DNA from: Hydractinia symbiolongicarpus
Taxonomy: Eukaryota > Cnidaria > Hydrozoa > Anthoathecata > Hydractiniidae
Length of the DNA stretch: 64,000 nucleotides
NCBI RefSeq assembly: GCF_029227915.1
Contig: NC_079879.1
Span: 9,672,001 to 9,736,000 of the forward strand
Reading direction: 5' to 3'
The notes beneath the pieces are model-generated. The model was given only the letters and a program-made list of their open reading frames with translations. It was not told where the DNA came from and did not search any database. A program made the translations under genes and the position numbers. Positions 48,801-61,131 of this stretch are shown here, one piece after another. Numbering within the stretch: position 1 is the stretch's first letter; the number at the start of each line of letters is the position of its first letter.

Positions 48801-51800
48801 TTTTTGTCAATAGTGACCAGCAACCAGAAAACTGAAAAAATCAGTCCTATTTTGTCACCAGTACGGTAAAGGTCTCCCATCTGCAAAATCTTTTTTATCT
48901 ACGATTCATTTAGTATAATTGCCTTTCTTTTTTAAAACTTAATGCTTTTTCTAAATTTAGATGGACAAACAAAGATTTGCAATTTACAATACATTGTTCA
49001 GCCTCCCAGAGATCTACCTGTTAGCTTGTGTGGTACATTTGTTTGATAAACAGATGCCTGAATTTAAAACGTATGGATCCTTTAATTGTCCCTACTACAA
49101 ACTCTTGATTTTCTTTGTATATCTAGTATTATTTAGTACTTTCGTTCTTTCTCTGTCAAGTAAGTGTGTCACATATGATGGGATTTACCTACCCGGTACT
49201 GTCAACAACCAAACAAATCTTTCCATCAATTTTAAATTTTTCTGTTTACCCCTGTATGAGGCCTGTGTAAAAAGTGTTATGTTGTACGGTAGTGAGACAT
49301 GGGCAGTGAAGCAGGAAGATCTTGACCGTTTAGAAAAGAATGATATGAGAATGGTTAGGTGGATGTGTAATGCCAGTCTGAGTGACAGAAAGAGTTCAGA
49401 TGAGCTAAGAAGCAGGCTAAGTCTCCGTAGAATTAAAGATGTTATCCAGATAAGGAGATTAAATTGGCTGGGGCACTTGGAAAGAATGAAGGAGGATAAT
49501 TGGGTACGAAAGTGTGAAGACTTGATAGTTCCTGGGGCAAAGCCCAGAGGCAGACCGAGAAAGACTTGGCAGGAGGTTATAAGGACAGACTTGATAGAGA
49601 GGAAGTTGAGTTTAGATCTAACACAGTCTAGATCAGATTGGAAGAGGGTCATTAATATACCCCGTCCAACCCATGCTAGCATGGAAAACGGACGTTAAGC
49701 CGAGAATGATGACAATGATGATGATGACCCCTAATTTCTTAAAGTAAATCCATCGTTTTTATCCTGTTTTATATATATAAATATATATTTTTTATATTTT
49801 AGTCAGAAGGATGGAGTGGTAAACGGTGATGTTTTTCTTTCATACAAAAGTATGTGCCAAGATGTGAGATATTGTACAGACTGGGTACATGCATACGTAA
49901 GTGTGTTGAAAACTCTTTTTCCACTTATCTAATTCGATTATGTTGCATATCTTGTGTATCGATAGAGTTTTTGTACAGAATCAAGAAGTTCTGATGTCTT
50001 ATTCTAGGGAACATTAAAGAGTCGAACTATCGCCGACCGAGATAAATACATAGCTAAAGATGTAAGTCTTTCTTAGTTCGTGATGATACTTCAATGTTTT
50101 TTATTGAGAGGTTGTGTGCTGTTGATACGTTTGTATTTGATTTACTGTTTCTTTATTAGCCTCGCATACCCAGACTGTTATATAGGTATGTTTTTTATAA
50201 TCATAGGATATTATCAAGGAAAACCTTTTTTTTAGTTAAAAATTCCATTCTTTTTTTTCTTTTTCTAAATAATTTTTTTTTCTTTACTTAGAATGAGAAA
50301 GGCAGGCAAGAAAACGTTTTTACTAACAAATAGTGACTACAAATATACTAGGGTAAGTTAGTCCAAAGACAGCCTAAAAGTCAAAATTTATCATATAATT
50401 TTGAATAAAATAACACTTTTTGAAATAAAATGGAAGATACAGGAATCTTCATAAAATGTTTTAAGAATTCGACAAATTCTAGATTGTTTAGGCATAGCGC
50501 TTTTAATTTACACAAATGTGGCGTAGAAAACATTACATAAAAACACTTCTAAAATGTTTTAAAACGTTTCGTGTGTTTAATGATGCTTTGCCTAAGAACT
50601 ATGTTTAATATCCTTTGAACAGGTTGTCATATTTTGCAAATATTGGATATTATTAATTTATCTTTCTATATAACACTACAAATAATGACTAACTGTTATA
50701 CATTTTAATTTATTTTATTACTTGAAATATGAGGATTGTCATTTTTATATTTTTAGGATGTTATGACCTACTTGTGTGATTGTGGAGAAGGGCCTGAGGT
50801 GAATTTTTTTCCTAACCGTTTCAGTTTTAACTAGATAACCAGGTTTATAAAAAACACACTCCTTTTCTGATAAAACGAATCGGAACATTTTCATTTGGTT
50901 ACATATTACTCGATGCATATATATATAATCTCGTATGGTACTAAAGTTTGTATGTCTACATTGTTTTGAAACATTCAGTTGTCCTTTTTTTTCTTCTAAG
51001 AAAGAAGATGATTTACGATTCTTACAACATAGCTGACGAATTTATAAGCACTTAATTTTTGTCTTTTTCTGTCTTAAACCTTTCTTCTTAATAATATTCG
51101 GTATTTTATTATTGAAAGTTTTTGCAGCCAAAAAAAATGACGTTGAAGTTGACTTCTATTCCTTTTGATATGCAGTCTAATAATGGCTGTATCATAAAGT
51201 GTTTATCTTTTTTTTTTTTAAGGAAGGTGTTGATCCTCCAAACTGGAAAGACTTATTTGATTTAATAGCTGTGGACGCAAGGAAACCGCTCTTTTTTGGC
51301 GAAGGTATTTCTATATTTAAATTTCTACTGATACATCGCTATTTGTATATTTTTGATTTGTATTAAACTATCTTTTCATCGTGTTTGTTTAGGTACCGCT
51401 CTGCGACAGGTCGACGAGGTAAGGCTTATGTTAATTACTAACGAGTTGGTGGCCCGAGAATAAGTCCACGGGTTTGCTCGTCCTTTATTCACAGCATTTC
51501 GTGTGTTTCGCTACTGCGGTCACCATTCTGCGTGACAGACAGACGTATACGGGTATTATAATATAGACACAGCCATTCACGTAGCGCGCAATCCAATGTA
51601 AAGGTTACAAGAGTTTTGCCATAGACAATTTAAATCGTGATACACATGTATCCTGCTTTAAATCAGGTCCAGTGTATCTAAGCATATCTTATTTTTAGGA
51701 GACAGGACAGCTGCGCATTGGACGATACACTGGTAAACATGAGAGAGGTTTAATATATTCTGGAGGTAATCAATTGGTTTCCTAACATTAAGCAGTAGAG

Positions 51801-53987
51801 GTAGATCACTTACCTTCTTCAAAAGATAAGATACAGTCTTTTTTTAATATGTAGGAAATTCTGAAGTTTTTTCTGATTTGATTGGAGCAGAAGGAAAGGT
51901 AAATTGGAATTTGTTTAATGCTTGGTTCATACATTACTAAAATATTAAAAAATATGTTAATGTTAATTTTGTATTTTATTGTTATATTTCTTTTTAACCT
52001 TTATGTAGGATATTCTATTCGTGGGCGATCACATATTTGGAGATATTTTAAAATCGAAGAAACAACAAGGCTGGAGGTAAAAAATATATTCGCATTATTT
52101 TCTATATTTATTTTCTCTGCCGTCTAACCCAACGTTATTAGGAGTCAAACACTCCACTACCACTATCATGTGCAAAATTGCAAAAGTGGAGAACATTTTT
52201 TCACACTTGATTTTCACGGGAATTTTTCTTCTGCGATGAACAAATCAAAGAACTAAAAGTAATAAAGACTATAATATCGTGTTCCGGTTGTGGCGAATTT
52301 CGACAAATAAGCTTTTTTGATGCGTTATTAAGATTGTGTAATCTCAAAAACTTAATCCCCCAAAATATTTGTGTTTTTGTTAGATGCATATTTTTTCATC
52401 ATGTTAAAACGAATCGTAAAACGAATCTTTTTTACTAGAACCTACTTAGTAGTACCCGAATTGGCACAAGAACTCGATGTATGGACTTTAAAACAAGGTT
52501 AGTTTCATATGTTTAGGGCTTTTAGGCCACCGCTTATAACACCCTCTTTAGCAATGACAAAAAGTAAGGGAACTTATGTAGCCAAAGATAGTTGGAACCA
52601 CTAAATTCTGTCATCTTTTTGTGTTGTTTATATTTGTTGTGACTTTTTGTTTAGACAAATTTGATCGCTTGCATTCACTTGAAATTAAACTGGCAGATAC
52701 ATACAAGTGAGAAATGAGAAATATTTATTCAAATTAGTTGTGTCGTGATATTTGTCATGTTTTACTGAATATTTTAACGATTTTTTCCATTACAAACACA
52801 CCTCCATTTAAGGTCAATCTAACAATTATAAAAGCTCTTGGGATATTGCTGCGCTGCTATGTGTATTTTAAAGTTGGCAGTAAAATCATTCTAGGAATTT
52901 ATATTGACATTTAGATCTGCGTTAGTAGTAGGTGCCTTTTCCAGCACTATACCGAATTTACTATAAATTCACAAACTGTAGGAGATGTTATGCGTAAGTG
53001 GTTTTTCAATTCGCTGCAACTTCACTTGTATTTTTTACTTCAGGGATTTGGACTCAAAGAACACAGATAAGATCGATATTACGCAGATACGCAAAGATAT
53101 TCAGGTAAGTGATACGACGCAACCATGCTTCGCTCTGTTGTTCATCTGCTTTGCAAAGTAGCTGGTTATGTAAACCGTGAAGTTCTTTACTGTTTTATTT
53201 TCTGATACAATTTAGGAAGTTGTACACGATATGGAAATGTGCTATGGAAAGTTGGGAAGTCTTTTCAGAAGTGGTATGGGTGTCTCTTCGTTTAAAATTG
53301 TGAGAAATAATCGCGAAATTTCTGCGTTTGCGAACATCAGATTGCGTAACTTAACTGGAGTTTTTTTTTCCACTTTTTTTTCGCGAATTAGGTCAAAATT
53401 GACGTTGTGTGACCTGATTCTAAAGTGCTTCGTAAACTTTAAGTTCGAGTAAATATTTTCCGCAAACCAGTGTTGTAGCTTGTCAATGCCTATATATTTT
53501 TGTTATTTGGACGGAGATTAGCACGGAGAAAATATGAGGAAATGACGGAAAAAACCTCAATATACCCTGGAAATTAGAAAAAACTAATAAACATCGATTT
53601 TATTTCACGCAATAGGTTCCAGGCAGACGTTCTTTGCTAGTCAAAGTTTACGGTATGCCGATTTATATGCTGCATCATGCGTCAACTTATTATATTATCC
53701 ATTCAGTTATCTCTTCAGAGCTCCTTCGCAACTTGTAAGTTCTTCTTTTTCGTGTTTCTCTTACAGCAAAGAATTATGTTCTGCGAAAAAAAGTCATTAA
53801 TTTTGAATCAATTCCATATACATTGTGTTTTTCACAGATGCCTCACGAATCTACTGTTCAGCATGAGAAATCTAGTAAAGAATATGGACCAATCGAAAAC
53901 GCCCGTCGTTCGGTGTCGTTGTCTAATGACTATACTCTCAACACACCCTTCACAGAAGATCATGAATGTGATCACGAAAAATCATAA
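45844..53987 (+). CDS. NT5C2: Cytosolic purine 5'-nucleotidase (NT5C2, cN-II)
   Basis: Twenty-four exons join in frame: 45844-45935, 46784-46857, 47114-47190, 47409-47449, 48019-48058, 48138-48193, 48695-48734, 48961-49070, 49803-49896, 50008-50061, 50160-50185, 50292-50352, 50757-50798, 51223-51304, 51393-51418, 51699-51765, 51855-51898, 52009-52076, 52439-52497, 52655-52706, 53044-53104, 53216-53273, 53616-53734 and 53838-53987, giving 530 residues (human 561). The enzyme hydrolyses IMP and GMP in the cytosol. All HAD motifs are intact: [10 protein letters not shown] (nucleophile Asp49, Asp51), LLTNSD (Thr247), [11 protein letters not shown] (Lys290) and FVGDHIFGD (Asp349, Asp354). [24 protein letters not shown] near the C terminus is also family-typical. 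The long Asp/Glu tail of vertebrate NT5C2 is missing; the protein ends ECDHEKS. Most introns are short GT-AG; intron 8 holds a LINE fragment. Confidence 0.95.
49240..49730 (+). mobile_element. 5'-truncated non-LTR retrotransposon (LINE) 3' end
   Basis: A continuous frame reads the C-terminal end of a LINE reverse transcriptase polyprotein: [47 protein letters not shown], then [11 protein letters not shown] and a stop at 49698. It ends in a GATGATGATGA-type simple tail, typical of LINE 3' ends. The catalytic RT core is absent, so the copy is dead on arrival. There are no frameshifts, implying a fairly young insertion. It lies in NT5C2 intron 8, in the sense orientation. The clade (RTE- or CR1-like) cannot be fixed from this piece; the left border is approximate. 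Confidence 0.88.
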
Positions 53988-56786
53988 ACGCCTTTGGAGC
54001 ACACACTAGCTTTTTTCATTTACTTTCCTCTGGTGGGGAAAGTTTGACGAGAATCAACTTTCTTGTATTTCCCAGATTTACGCCTATTTGACAAAACACG
54101 TGTATTTCCAAATCCATGAGAATTTGTCTTTTGTTTTTTAATTCTTGCTAAAAATGAATTACTCGCGACAATTTCAACACTTTGAGGTTTAAGGTACAGG
54201 TTTTCAATGAATTATGATGATTAGTTAAATTAGTAATGCTTCTCCATAATAGCAGTTGACTTAATTAAGCTGCCAACAATTAACAACAAGATTATCCCCT
54301 CTGTGAATCTCCGGTGATAAATATGACACCGGCAATTTTTTTCCACTCCAACCTATGGAAATTAAAAAAAAAAATATTTTGAAAGTGCCAGATACCAATA
54401 TAGTCACTAAAGAGGACCTACTTTCTTAGACAAATTATGGAAATTTAAAAACTCTAAATAGCTAAAACTACTGAAAATATATATAGAGCGAGATATCTCG
54501 ATATTACGATAATTTAAATAATTTATTTGTTTTGACTTTTTATGTGGTTTATATTTTTATATACGTTTCAAATGATATTCGTATTAAACCCTAGAATTGT
54601 TCATCGGGTTTGCTACTGTTTAAAAATTTTACAAATATATATATTAGATTTGTTAATTGCTACGTTGTACCTAATTTGTTTTAATTTTCGTTCATTAGTC
54701 CAGATGTGATTGGTGTTTTTGTATACGATATCCGTCAGAATTACGTTTTCTTTTTATTTATGTGGGAGTAGTTAATAAAAAAATGATTCAACTTCACAAA
54801 TTGTTGTACTAAGTTTCACTATTTTACAAGTGTTGTGAAAACTCAATCCTGTTCATATGTTTTAAATGACGTTTTTTGGAGGTTGCATAAAACGGCATCT
54901 ATCGCCTAACTCCGAAAGCGACGTGTAAATAATGTGGAAAATGTGCTCCTGGCAGTTTCTGCGATGTTTGCTTTATGGAGTAATCAACACGACAGTCCAC
55001 GGAAAATCAGAAATGTCGGCCGTCAGCATTTTTATTGTTTTCTTAACAGGTTTAAAAATTGTCTGTGTAAATGGTAGGATTGTAAGTGATTACTTGTGGG
55101 TACGATCTTTGAAATTTGAGCATGGTTTCAATATTTTTAACACGATTGCACTTTCCGCGGAATTTAACTAAACTTTGTTAGCGCGAATATCAGTACTGAT
55201 AAGGTCATTTTTATTAAGTATTTAGAATTTTTTATTACATCAGTTTTATCGTTTTTGCATGCTGTATTGATTAGGTGTAAATTTATCTGTATTTAAAGAT
55301 AACGAAAAAAACTGTATTGTTTTTTTATGTTTTATCATGCAGGTATAAAATATACTTCCATAGTTTTGTATAAACAAGTGGAAATTCGAAATCAGGCTGG
55401 GATATGCTTATGCATAAAAACTCAATCAGGTGTTACTTTACAGGGAGAAAGTTTCTTGAGAAAAAAAAACGCAAAATTTTTTGTGCAATTTTTTCCACTA
55501 AATATTTTGGAATTTTAACAAATAAAACAGAGATAACATAAATTTTTCTTTCTACATTACAAAATTATTTAAATAGAAAAAACATCACAAGCCTATGATA
55601 TTGATTTAGAATTAGATTTCTGTTGTCAAAAGAAAAATGCGTAAAAAAACATAAAATTTGAGTTTTTTTCATCAATTCAACATTCGCGAATCGTCTATTT
55701 CGCGTGGGATAAACTTTCGCGAATCCGCATGTCAGTCTTTTTCGCGGTAATTAAGACTGTGCCTGACCCATGATATCAAGAAAAATCACACATCAGAAGG
55801 ATTCACGACGGCTGCGAAAATCTTATGTGAGCCTTATAAAATAAAAAAACATTTTACCGCGGGTTTCCGACTACTTAAAAAAGCAAAATAAAAAAGGCCT
55901 CGCCCCACCTGGTATAAAAAAAACAGGTTTCCCCTCTAGTTTTGAGAGATATATGTAAAATTTTCATTCGTGTTTTATGATAATGATAACCTAACCAAAT
56001 CAAGTTATATACTTATTATAGCTCCAAATTAATAGGATAGCATGATCTTACTAATAAAATGCCACATGCTTTTTTAAATTCCAGCTGCTTTGACCAGATG
56101 ACTGAAAAACAGACCAAACCAGAGGAAAATAGATTCAGAATTTCCTTCCAGGAGCAGTGGACACGCGCATAATTTTTGCACATTTGTTGATTTTGTTCAT
56201 TGCAAAGACATTTTTGCGAAGTTTTTTGTTAAGATATTCGTAGAAGTCAATAAACAAATGTCTTGACGCCCAAATCACAAACTATTAAGGTGTACAAGAC
56301 TTAATTGGAAAATTACATGACTTTTTACGGTTTAAGAAATAAATTTTATTTTTTTGGAGAAGGATTTGGGGGCGTGTGACTTTCTTAACAAAAATTCCGT
56401 TTTTTATAGAGGCGAACTCGAAAGGTTTCCGTTTTTATAAACTTTCTTTATGGTACTAATTTTGCGGATTTGGACCAAATTCGCAAAATTATGTACCTGC
56501 GAAGTTTACCCAATTCACTAAAATTCGAACAAAGTACTAATATTTTTTTGGACCAAAAAAAACACACACCACAAAACTGGTACGGTAAATGAGTACAAAG
56601 ATATTAACAGAAGCTGAAATTATTCAAATAAAAACAAGAATGGAAATAACCAACACAAAAAAACATCATGCACTACACATGCGCAAAACTTTTTCAGTTT
56701 TCAATCGTTATTTACAATTACAAGGCTTCGTTGTTACGCACAAATGAAAATCAAGTGATGGGAAGGTTCGCAGCTAATGTTCGAAT
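53988..56786. other. Convergent intergenic region of NT5C2 and MARCHF5
   Basis: A plausible NT5C2 polyadenylation signal AATAAA lies near 54775. Scattered TTCGCGAA and TTTGCGGA/TCCGCAAA motifs (near 55683-55745 and 56460-56490) look like remnants of the same foldback repeat family seen at 57217. No exon was recognised; open stretches at 54932-55171 and 55327-55518 have no family features. Confidence 0.5.
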
Positions 56787-59700
56787 TTAAACACTTGTGG
56801 AGGACGCAGAAGATGGCGGTTCGACGTAATTTTCGATTTCTCTTCTTGCCAATCTCATATATTGCTGCTGTTTGTAATACATTCGAACAAGTCCTTTTAT
56901 AACTATAAAACTCACTCCTCCCTAGAAGAAACAATACAAAGTTTGACAGATGCGATAATAGCAACAAATCCTGAAAAGATAGTTTAATATTGTAGGAAAT
57001 TGTGAACACAGTATTTAACTAGGAGTTAGCAAAGCACTAAATAATTTGCAGGGTTCATAAGAGATGCGTATCATGAACTTGATTGGCTTATGGTGAAGTC
57101 TTATTTCCACTTAATATACTGGAAATAAAAACTAACACAGAATTATTCGAACAAGGAAACTTTTCTTTTAAACTTGTAAAAATTTTTCAAATCCTGTTAT
57201 AAATAAATGTCAGCCACTACTTTAATTGGAGAAACTTTCGCGAGAGAAACTTTCGTGAGAAAAAAAATTCGCAAAATTTTTTGGATAAACTTTCGCGAAT
57301 GATGAAATTCGGAAAATTTTGCGAGATTAATATTCGCGAATGAAGAAAGTTGCAAATTTTTGCGAGTTAAACTTTTGCGAACAAGAATTTTTCAGTTAGA
57401 AAAAACTTCAACACTCAGCATAATTGAAAATGTTATAAATTTTCTTTCTTGAAATAAGATTTCTAAGTATTTTGTGCGTTTTTGGTGAAAAATGATAAAA
57501 TAGCTTACTGGATAAACTTTCGCGAATGAAGAAATTCGGAAACTTTCGCGAGATAAAGTTTCGCGAATGAACAAACTTGCACATTTTCGCGAGATAAACT
57601 TTCGCGAAATTGGCAAAAAATCGCGAATTCGCGAAAGTTTCTCTCGCGAAAGTTTCTCCAATTAAAGTAGGTAGTTACTGGGGAAAAATCTATTTACTCC
57701 TTTAAAACTAAGTATTGTATTCAACCCAGATACAGTAAAGAAAAGTCTTCTTTTTCAGAAATTCCTTTTTAGGTTAAGGCTCAGTTGAGTATTTAGTTAC
57801 AGTAGGATTAATTAGCTCAAGGAAAAGACTCAAGAAGAACTTTTTTTGCAGGTTTTAAACATGTTTGCTCGCCCGTAGTATTTTTTACGACACACAATCT
57901 CATTAGAAACTACGATTTTTGGTGGGGCTAGTGATTTTAAATGACCATCCGTACTTAAACCTTAAATTAAAAACTAACAAAAATATACATATTATATTAG
58001 GCAGAACTTAGTTCGTATTTTTTTAATTCTTAATTTTCTTTTACGAAGTGTCCGCGTTTTAATGCAAACTGCCATGTCACATACAAAAGCAATTGGAATA
58101 TCTGCCGGTAAAAGCTAAATTCAGAAGACTGTCAGTGCACTTACTAGAATCGTTCGCTTGATAGGTGACTCAACTCGATCAAACAAGTAGTTGCCACAAG
58201 CTGTTGCAAACGTAGGTAGCATCAGCGCTCCACATAGGATACGAGTGGAGCTGATGAAATCCATTTGTGAACTCGTTTCTAACGGCACTCGTGCCGGCTG
58301 ATGTTGTTGAGAGTCGCTTCCAAACAACTTTTTCAATATCCACCACTTCTGTGAATGTTCGCGCCATAACTGAAGCAAATAATCCTCCCAATGAATCATT
58401 TTTCCAAGAATTAAACCGAACGGTATTGTGGGCAAACCAACCAATAGAAAAAGTGGATCAGCTTTTTCCATTATTTCAAGTCCCTGTTTATGCCCCATAA
58501 CTTGCATGACACAAATTGCACCATATGTAACTGCTGACCAATAAAGCGAGCCAACCACAACACCTGCAGCGGCGATAGGAGACACCTTATTTTGGAGTTT
58601 CTCACAACCATCTATCAACACTAACACCATGCCAAGGGCTGGGTACTTTATCGTGTATTCAGTATTGCATTGTGGACAAAAAACCCGCACCGTGGGATTC
58701 CCATGCTGTTTTTCATCAAACCATCTTTGTAAACAAATATTGTGCACCCATTTTGTTGTCCCTCTGCACCGACATGGTCGCACCCATTTTGCTAGTGGCT
58801 CATCTTCGTCTGTTGCAAAACAAACCCAGCATGTCCTCCTACAAGATAAGGATAATAACTACTCGTTCTGAACAACTGACATTCACATAATTGAATAATT
58901 AATTAATTAACCAAATCAGTGTCAACTACTTGGATTGACACTGATTTGGTTAATTTTGTGGTATTTTACATGCATTTTTAAAATATTTATATATAAAACT
59001 TATATATAAAACTGTTACATTCCCCCCACATTTTATTGTATTTATGGGAAACTGAGAGAAAATGACATGTTAACGGCCAGGTTAAGAGAAAAATTTGTAA
59101 TAAGCGCCCAGGTTCCTAATTAAGCGCACAGGTCCAAAACGTTTTCTTTTGCCCATAACTGTTGCATTAGAATGATGAAAAAAAGGATGAAGAAATTCAC
59201 TGCCTGAAGCCAAAACAACCTTGCTGGTAGGGAATTGTCAAAATCCCAACTTTCCATTTATGAGTTACAATATTGCCCTCTGAACCCCCTTGCTTTAGAT
59301 GACGATAGTGAAGATGATAAAGAAAAGGAATTAGGGTTTCTTCGTATCAAAACGAAAAAAAAAACAGTGAAAAGGTAAACTGTATTATAGTGATTTTAGT
59401 GATTTTCTTTATTAACTGCCCGGGGTGAATTAAGCGCCCAGGGCACCTAATCAGTCATTTGCGGTATGTATGTTGTGTTTGACAGGGCCCATTAAAAAAT
59501 TCTTTTTTGATTGACACTCCTCTTGCTTCATATTTCCCTTGTTAATTGAGATTTTTGTCGCAGAGGGTGTGTTGTGAAAACCATACAGTAGCAAGTGGAA
59601 CTGCAACAGTAGCAAGTGGAACTGCAATAGTAGCACTGGTGCTGTTTGTTTGGATAATCACATTCCCTAATGGAATAAATTCTCACAAGAATCACTATTA

Positions 59701-61131
59701 TGGAGAAATGCCACCCAATCTCATTTCTAAAAAAAAATGTTATCAGTGCAGTTCTTGAGAAGCTGTTTGTGCCCAGACCACTTGAAAAATTATAACTCAG
59801 ACTCATTTTTTTCTTATGTTCTAGTAGATGAATGGATCAAGCAAACCAATGCCTTATATGTAATTTTTAAACAGTATTATGTATATACATTTTATACGAT
59901 AAAATAACTATAATAAACAATATGTTTTATTAGGGTTCACTGGCATACATCTGACCAGGGGAATGTATTGCAGATCACTTTGGTTATTTTCACCTTCAAA
60001 ACGATATGTGTGTCATTTTAAAACCACTGGACAAGCAGGTCCCAACAGTGCTTTTCATAGAAGATGAACATGACATGATTTTCTAGGGACTGAAGGAAGA
60101 TCACAAATCAATCTAATCAGAAGAAAATAATTTGCTATAGCCTATACTGACCAAATTCCGCGAACGTCTTAATTCCCTGATTTCACCTTTCTCGGTAACT
60201 TTCTCTTTTTACTGACAACAATAGCTGGCTATGACATGATTCATAGTTCAATGGAATTTAGGAGCAAAAACGTCTAAAAGCTGTAGCTTTTAAGTACAGT
60301 TGCTCTCCTCCATGGATATTTGTGGTTTAGCGCCACTACAATGGGCATAATACAGTGCTATGTTGTAAATTACATGGTAAAGCAATGCTACCTTGCAAGT
60401 TGCACAGTAGAGCGTAGTTACCTTGCAAGTTGCATGGTAGATTGATGCTACCTTGCAAGTTGCACGATAGAACGTCACTACCTTGCAAGTTGCACGATAG
60501 AGCAATGCCACCTTGCAAATTGTACAAGGTATGCAAACTGAGAATAATTAAAGTTGTTGTGCAAATTGTTATGGCACATAGTTACCACCGTAGCTTACAG
60601 TCAAAACCATGAATTATGTGGCGAGCAGAGTTGCCAGATTGTCGCTAGAACTGCTTGCTCAGATAATCACGTAATTAGAGGACGGTTACGCTAGCTATAC
60701 CTTTTGGACAATTTTTATTAGTTGTGTTAGAAAAAGAAATAGAACTTTATAGCTCACAGAAATCCAAAAGTTGAATATGAGAGTTTTATAGAACAATATT
60801 AGCAAGAGGTAGAGAATAATCCGCAAAAATAAAAACAGTCACTTTTCCATGAAGCACAACTAAAGTGGAAAGACATAAAAAAGCAAATAGCAGTTGGCTG
60901 AATAGTTAGAACCTTTTTTAGATTGATGATAAATTAAATGTATCAAAAAACAAGGTAAAACAGTCAGTGTCAGTTATTAAATGAACAAAAAGTGAAAGTT
61001 CGTGTCCATGTTCTTGTCATCTTCCATAACAAAACAGCTAGTTAAATAAAATATTTAAATTTAGGTAGCCACCTGTCAACTGGAGATCTAGGTCTTCCCT
61101 CAACAACTACGCCATCTGCTTCTTCATCCAT
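56787..61131 (-). CDS. MARCHF5: E3 ubiquitin-protein ligase MARCHF5
   Basis: Three exons join in frame on the minus strand: 61073-61131, 58145-58838 and 56787-56921, giving 295 residues (human 278). The N-terminal RING-CH domain has the C4HC3 set: C23, C26, C42, C44, H52, C55, C74, C77. Hydrophobic segments follow (AAAGVVVGSLYWSAVTYGAI, DPLFLLVGLPTIPFGLILG, RILCGALMLPTFATACG and GGVSFIVIKGLV), matching the four-pass topology of MARCHF5 in the mitochondrial outer membrane, where the family ubiquitinates fission and fusion factors. KWVRPCRCRG, MEKADPLFLL and TRILCGAL are near-identical to vertebrate blocks. Exon 1 (MDEEADGVVVEGRPRSPVDR) is less certain: its donor is the weak GTGGCT, but phase and position fit. 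The C terminus (KQQQYMRLARREIENY) matches the family and ends in a Ser-rich tail. Confidence 0.92.
57217..57670. mobile_element. Foldback MITE with 39-bp perfect terminal inverted repeats, TTCGCGAA family
   Basis: The ends 57217-57255 and 57632-57670 are perfect inverse complements; the left one starts CTACTTTAATTGGAGAAACT. The interior is filled with repeats of AAACTTTCGCGAA and GAAATTCGGAAA in both orientations. A minus-strand open frame across it is a by-product of the repeats. No clear target duplication was found. It lies in MARCHF5 intron 2. Confidence 0.9.
58905..58955. repeat. Hairpin, 21-bp perfect arms, in MARCHF5 intron 1
   Basis: Arms 58905-58925 and 58935-58955 (ACCAAATCAGTGTCAA and inverse) are perfect complements with a 9-base loop. 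It sits about 70 bases upstream of the exon 2 acceptor in the direction of transcription. Confidence 0.9.
59577..59636. repeat. Short 18-bp tandem repeat
   Basis: AGTAGCAAGTGGAACTGCAA is repeated with small changes about three times, in MARCHF5 intron 1. All frames stay open briefly as a result; no gene is implied. Confidence 0.8.
60361..60530. repeat. 30-bp minisatellite in MARCHF5 intron 1
   Basis: CCTTGCAAGTTGCA begins at exactly 30-base intervals (60391, 60421, 60451, 60481, 60511), with a diverged unit before them at 60361. The spacer (TAGAGCAATGCTA and variants) changes more than the core. The repeat keeps several frames open on both strands, which I read as a by-product. Confidence 0.93.

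Noticed and set aside
57392-57661. Minus-strand open frame with repeated SRE/SRK text
   Set aside because: It is produced by the iterated TTCGCGAA motif of the foldback element.
60290-60536. Repeat protein frames reading ATCKV or CNLQG units
   Set aside because: All are frames of the 30-bp minisatellite; several frames on both strands are open at once, so the openness carries no coding information.
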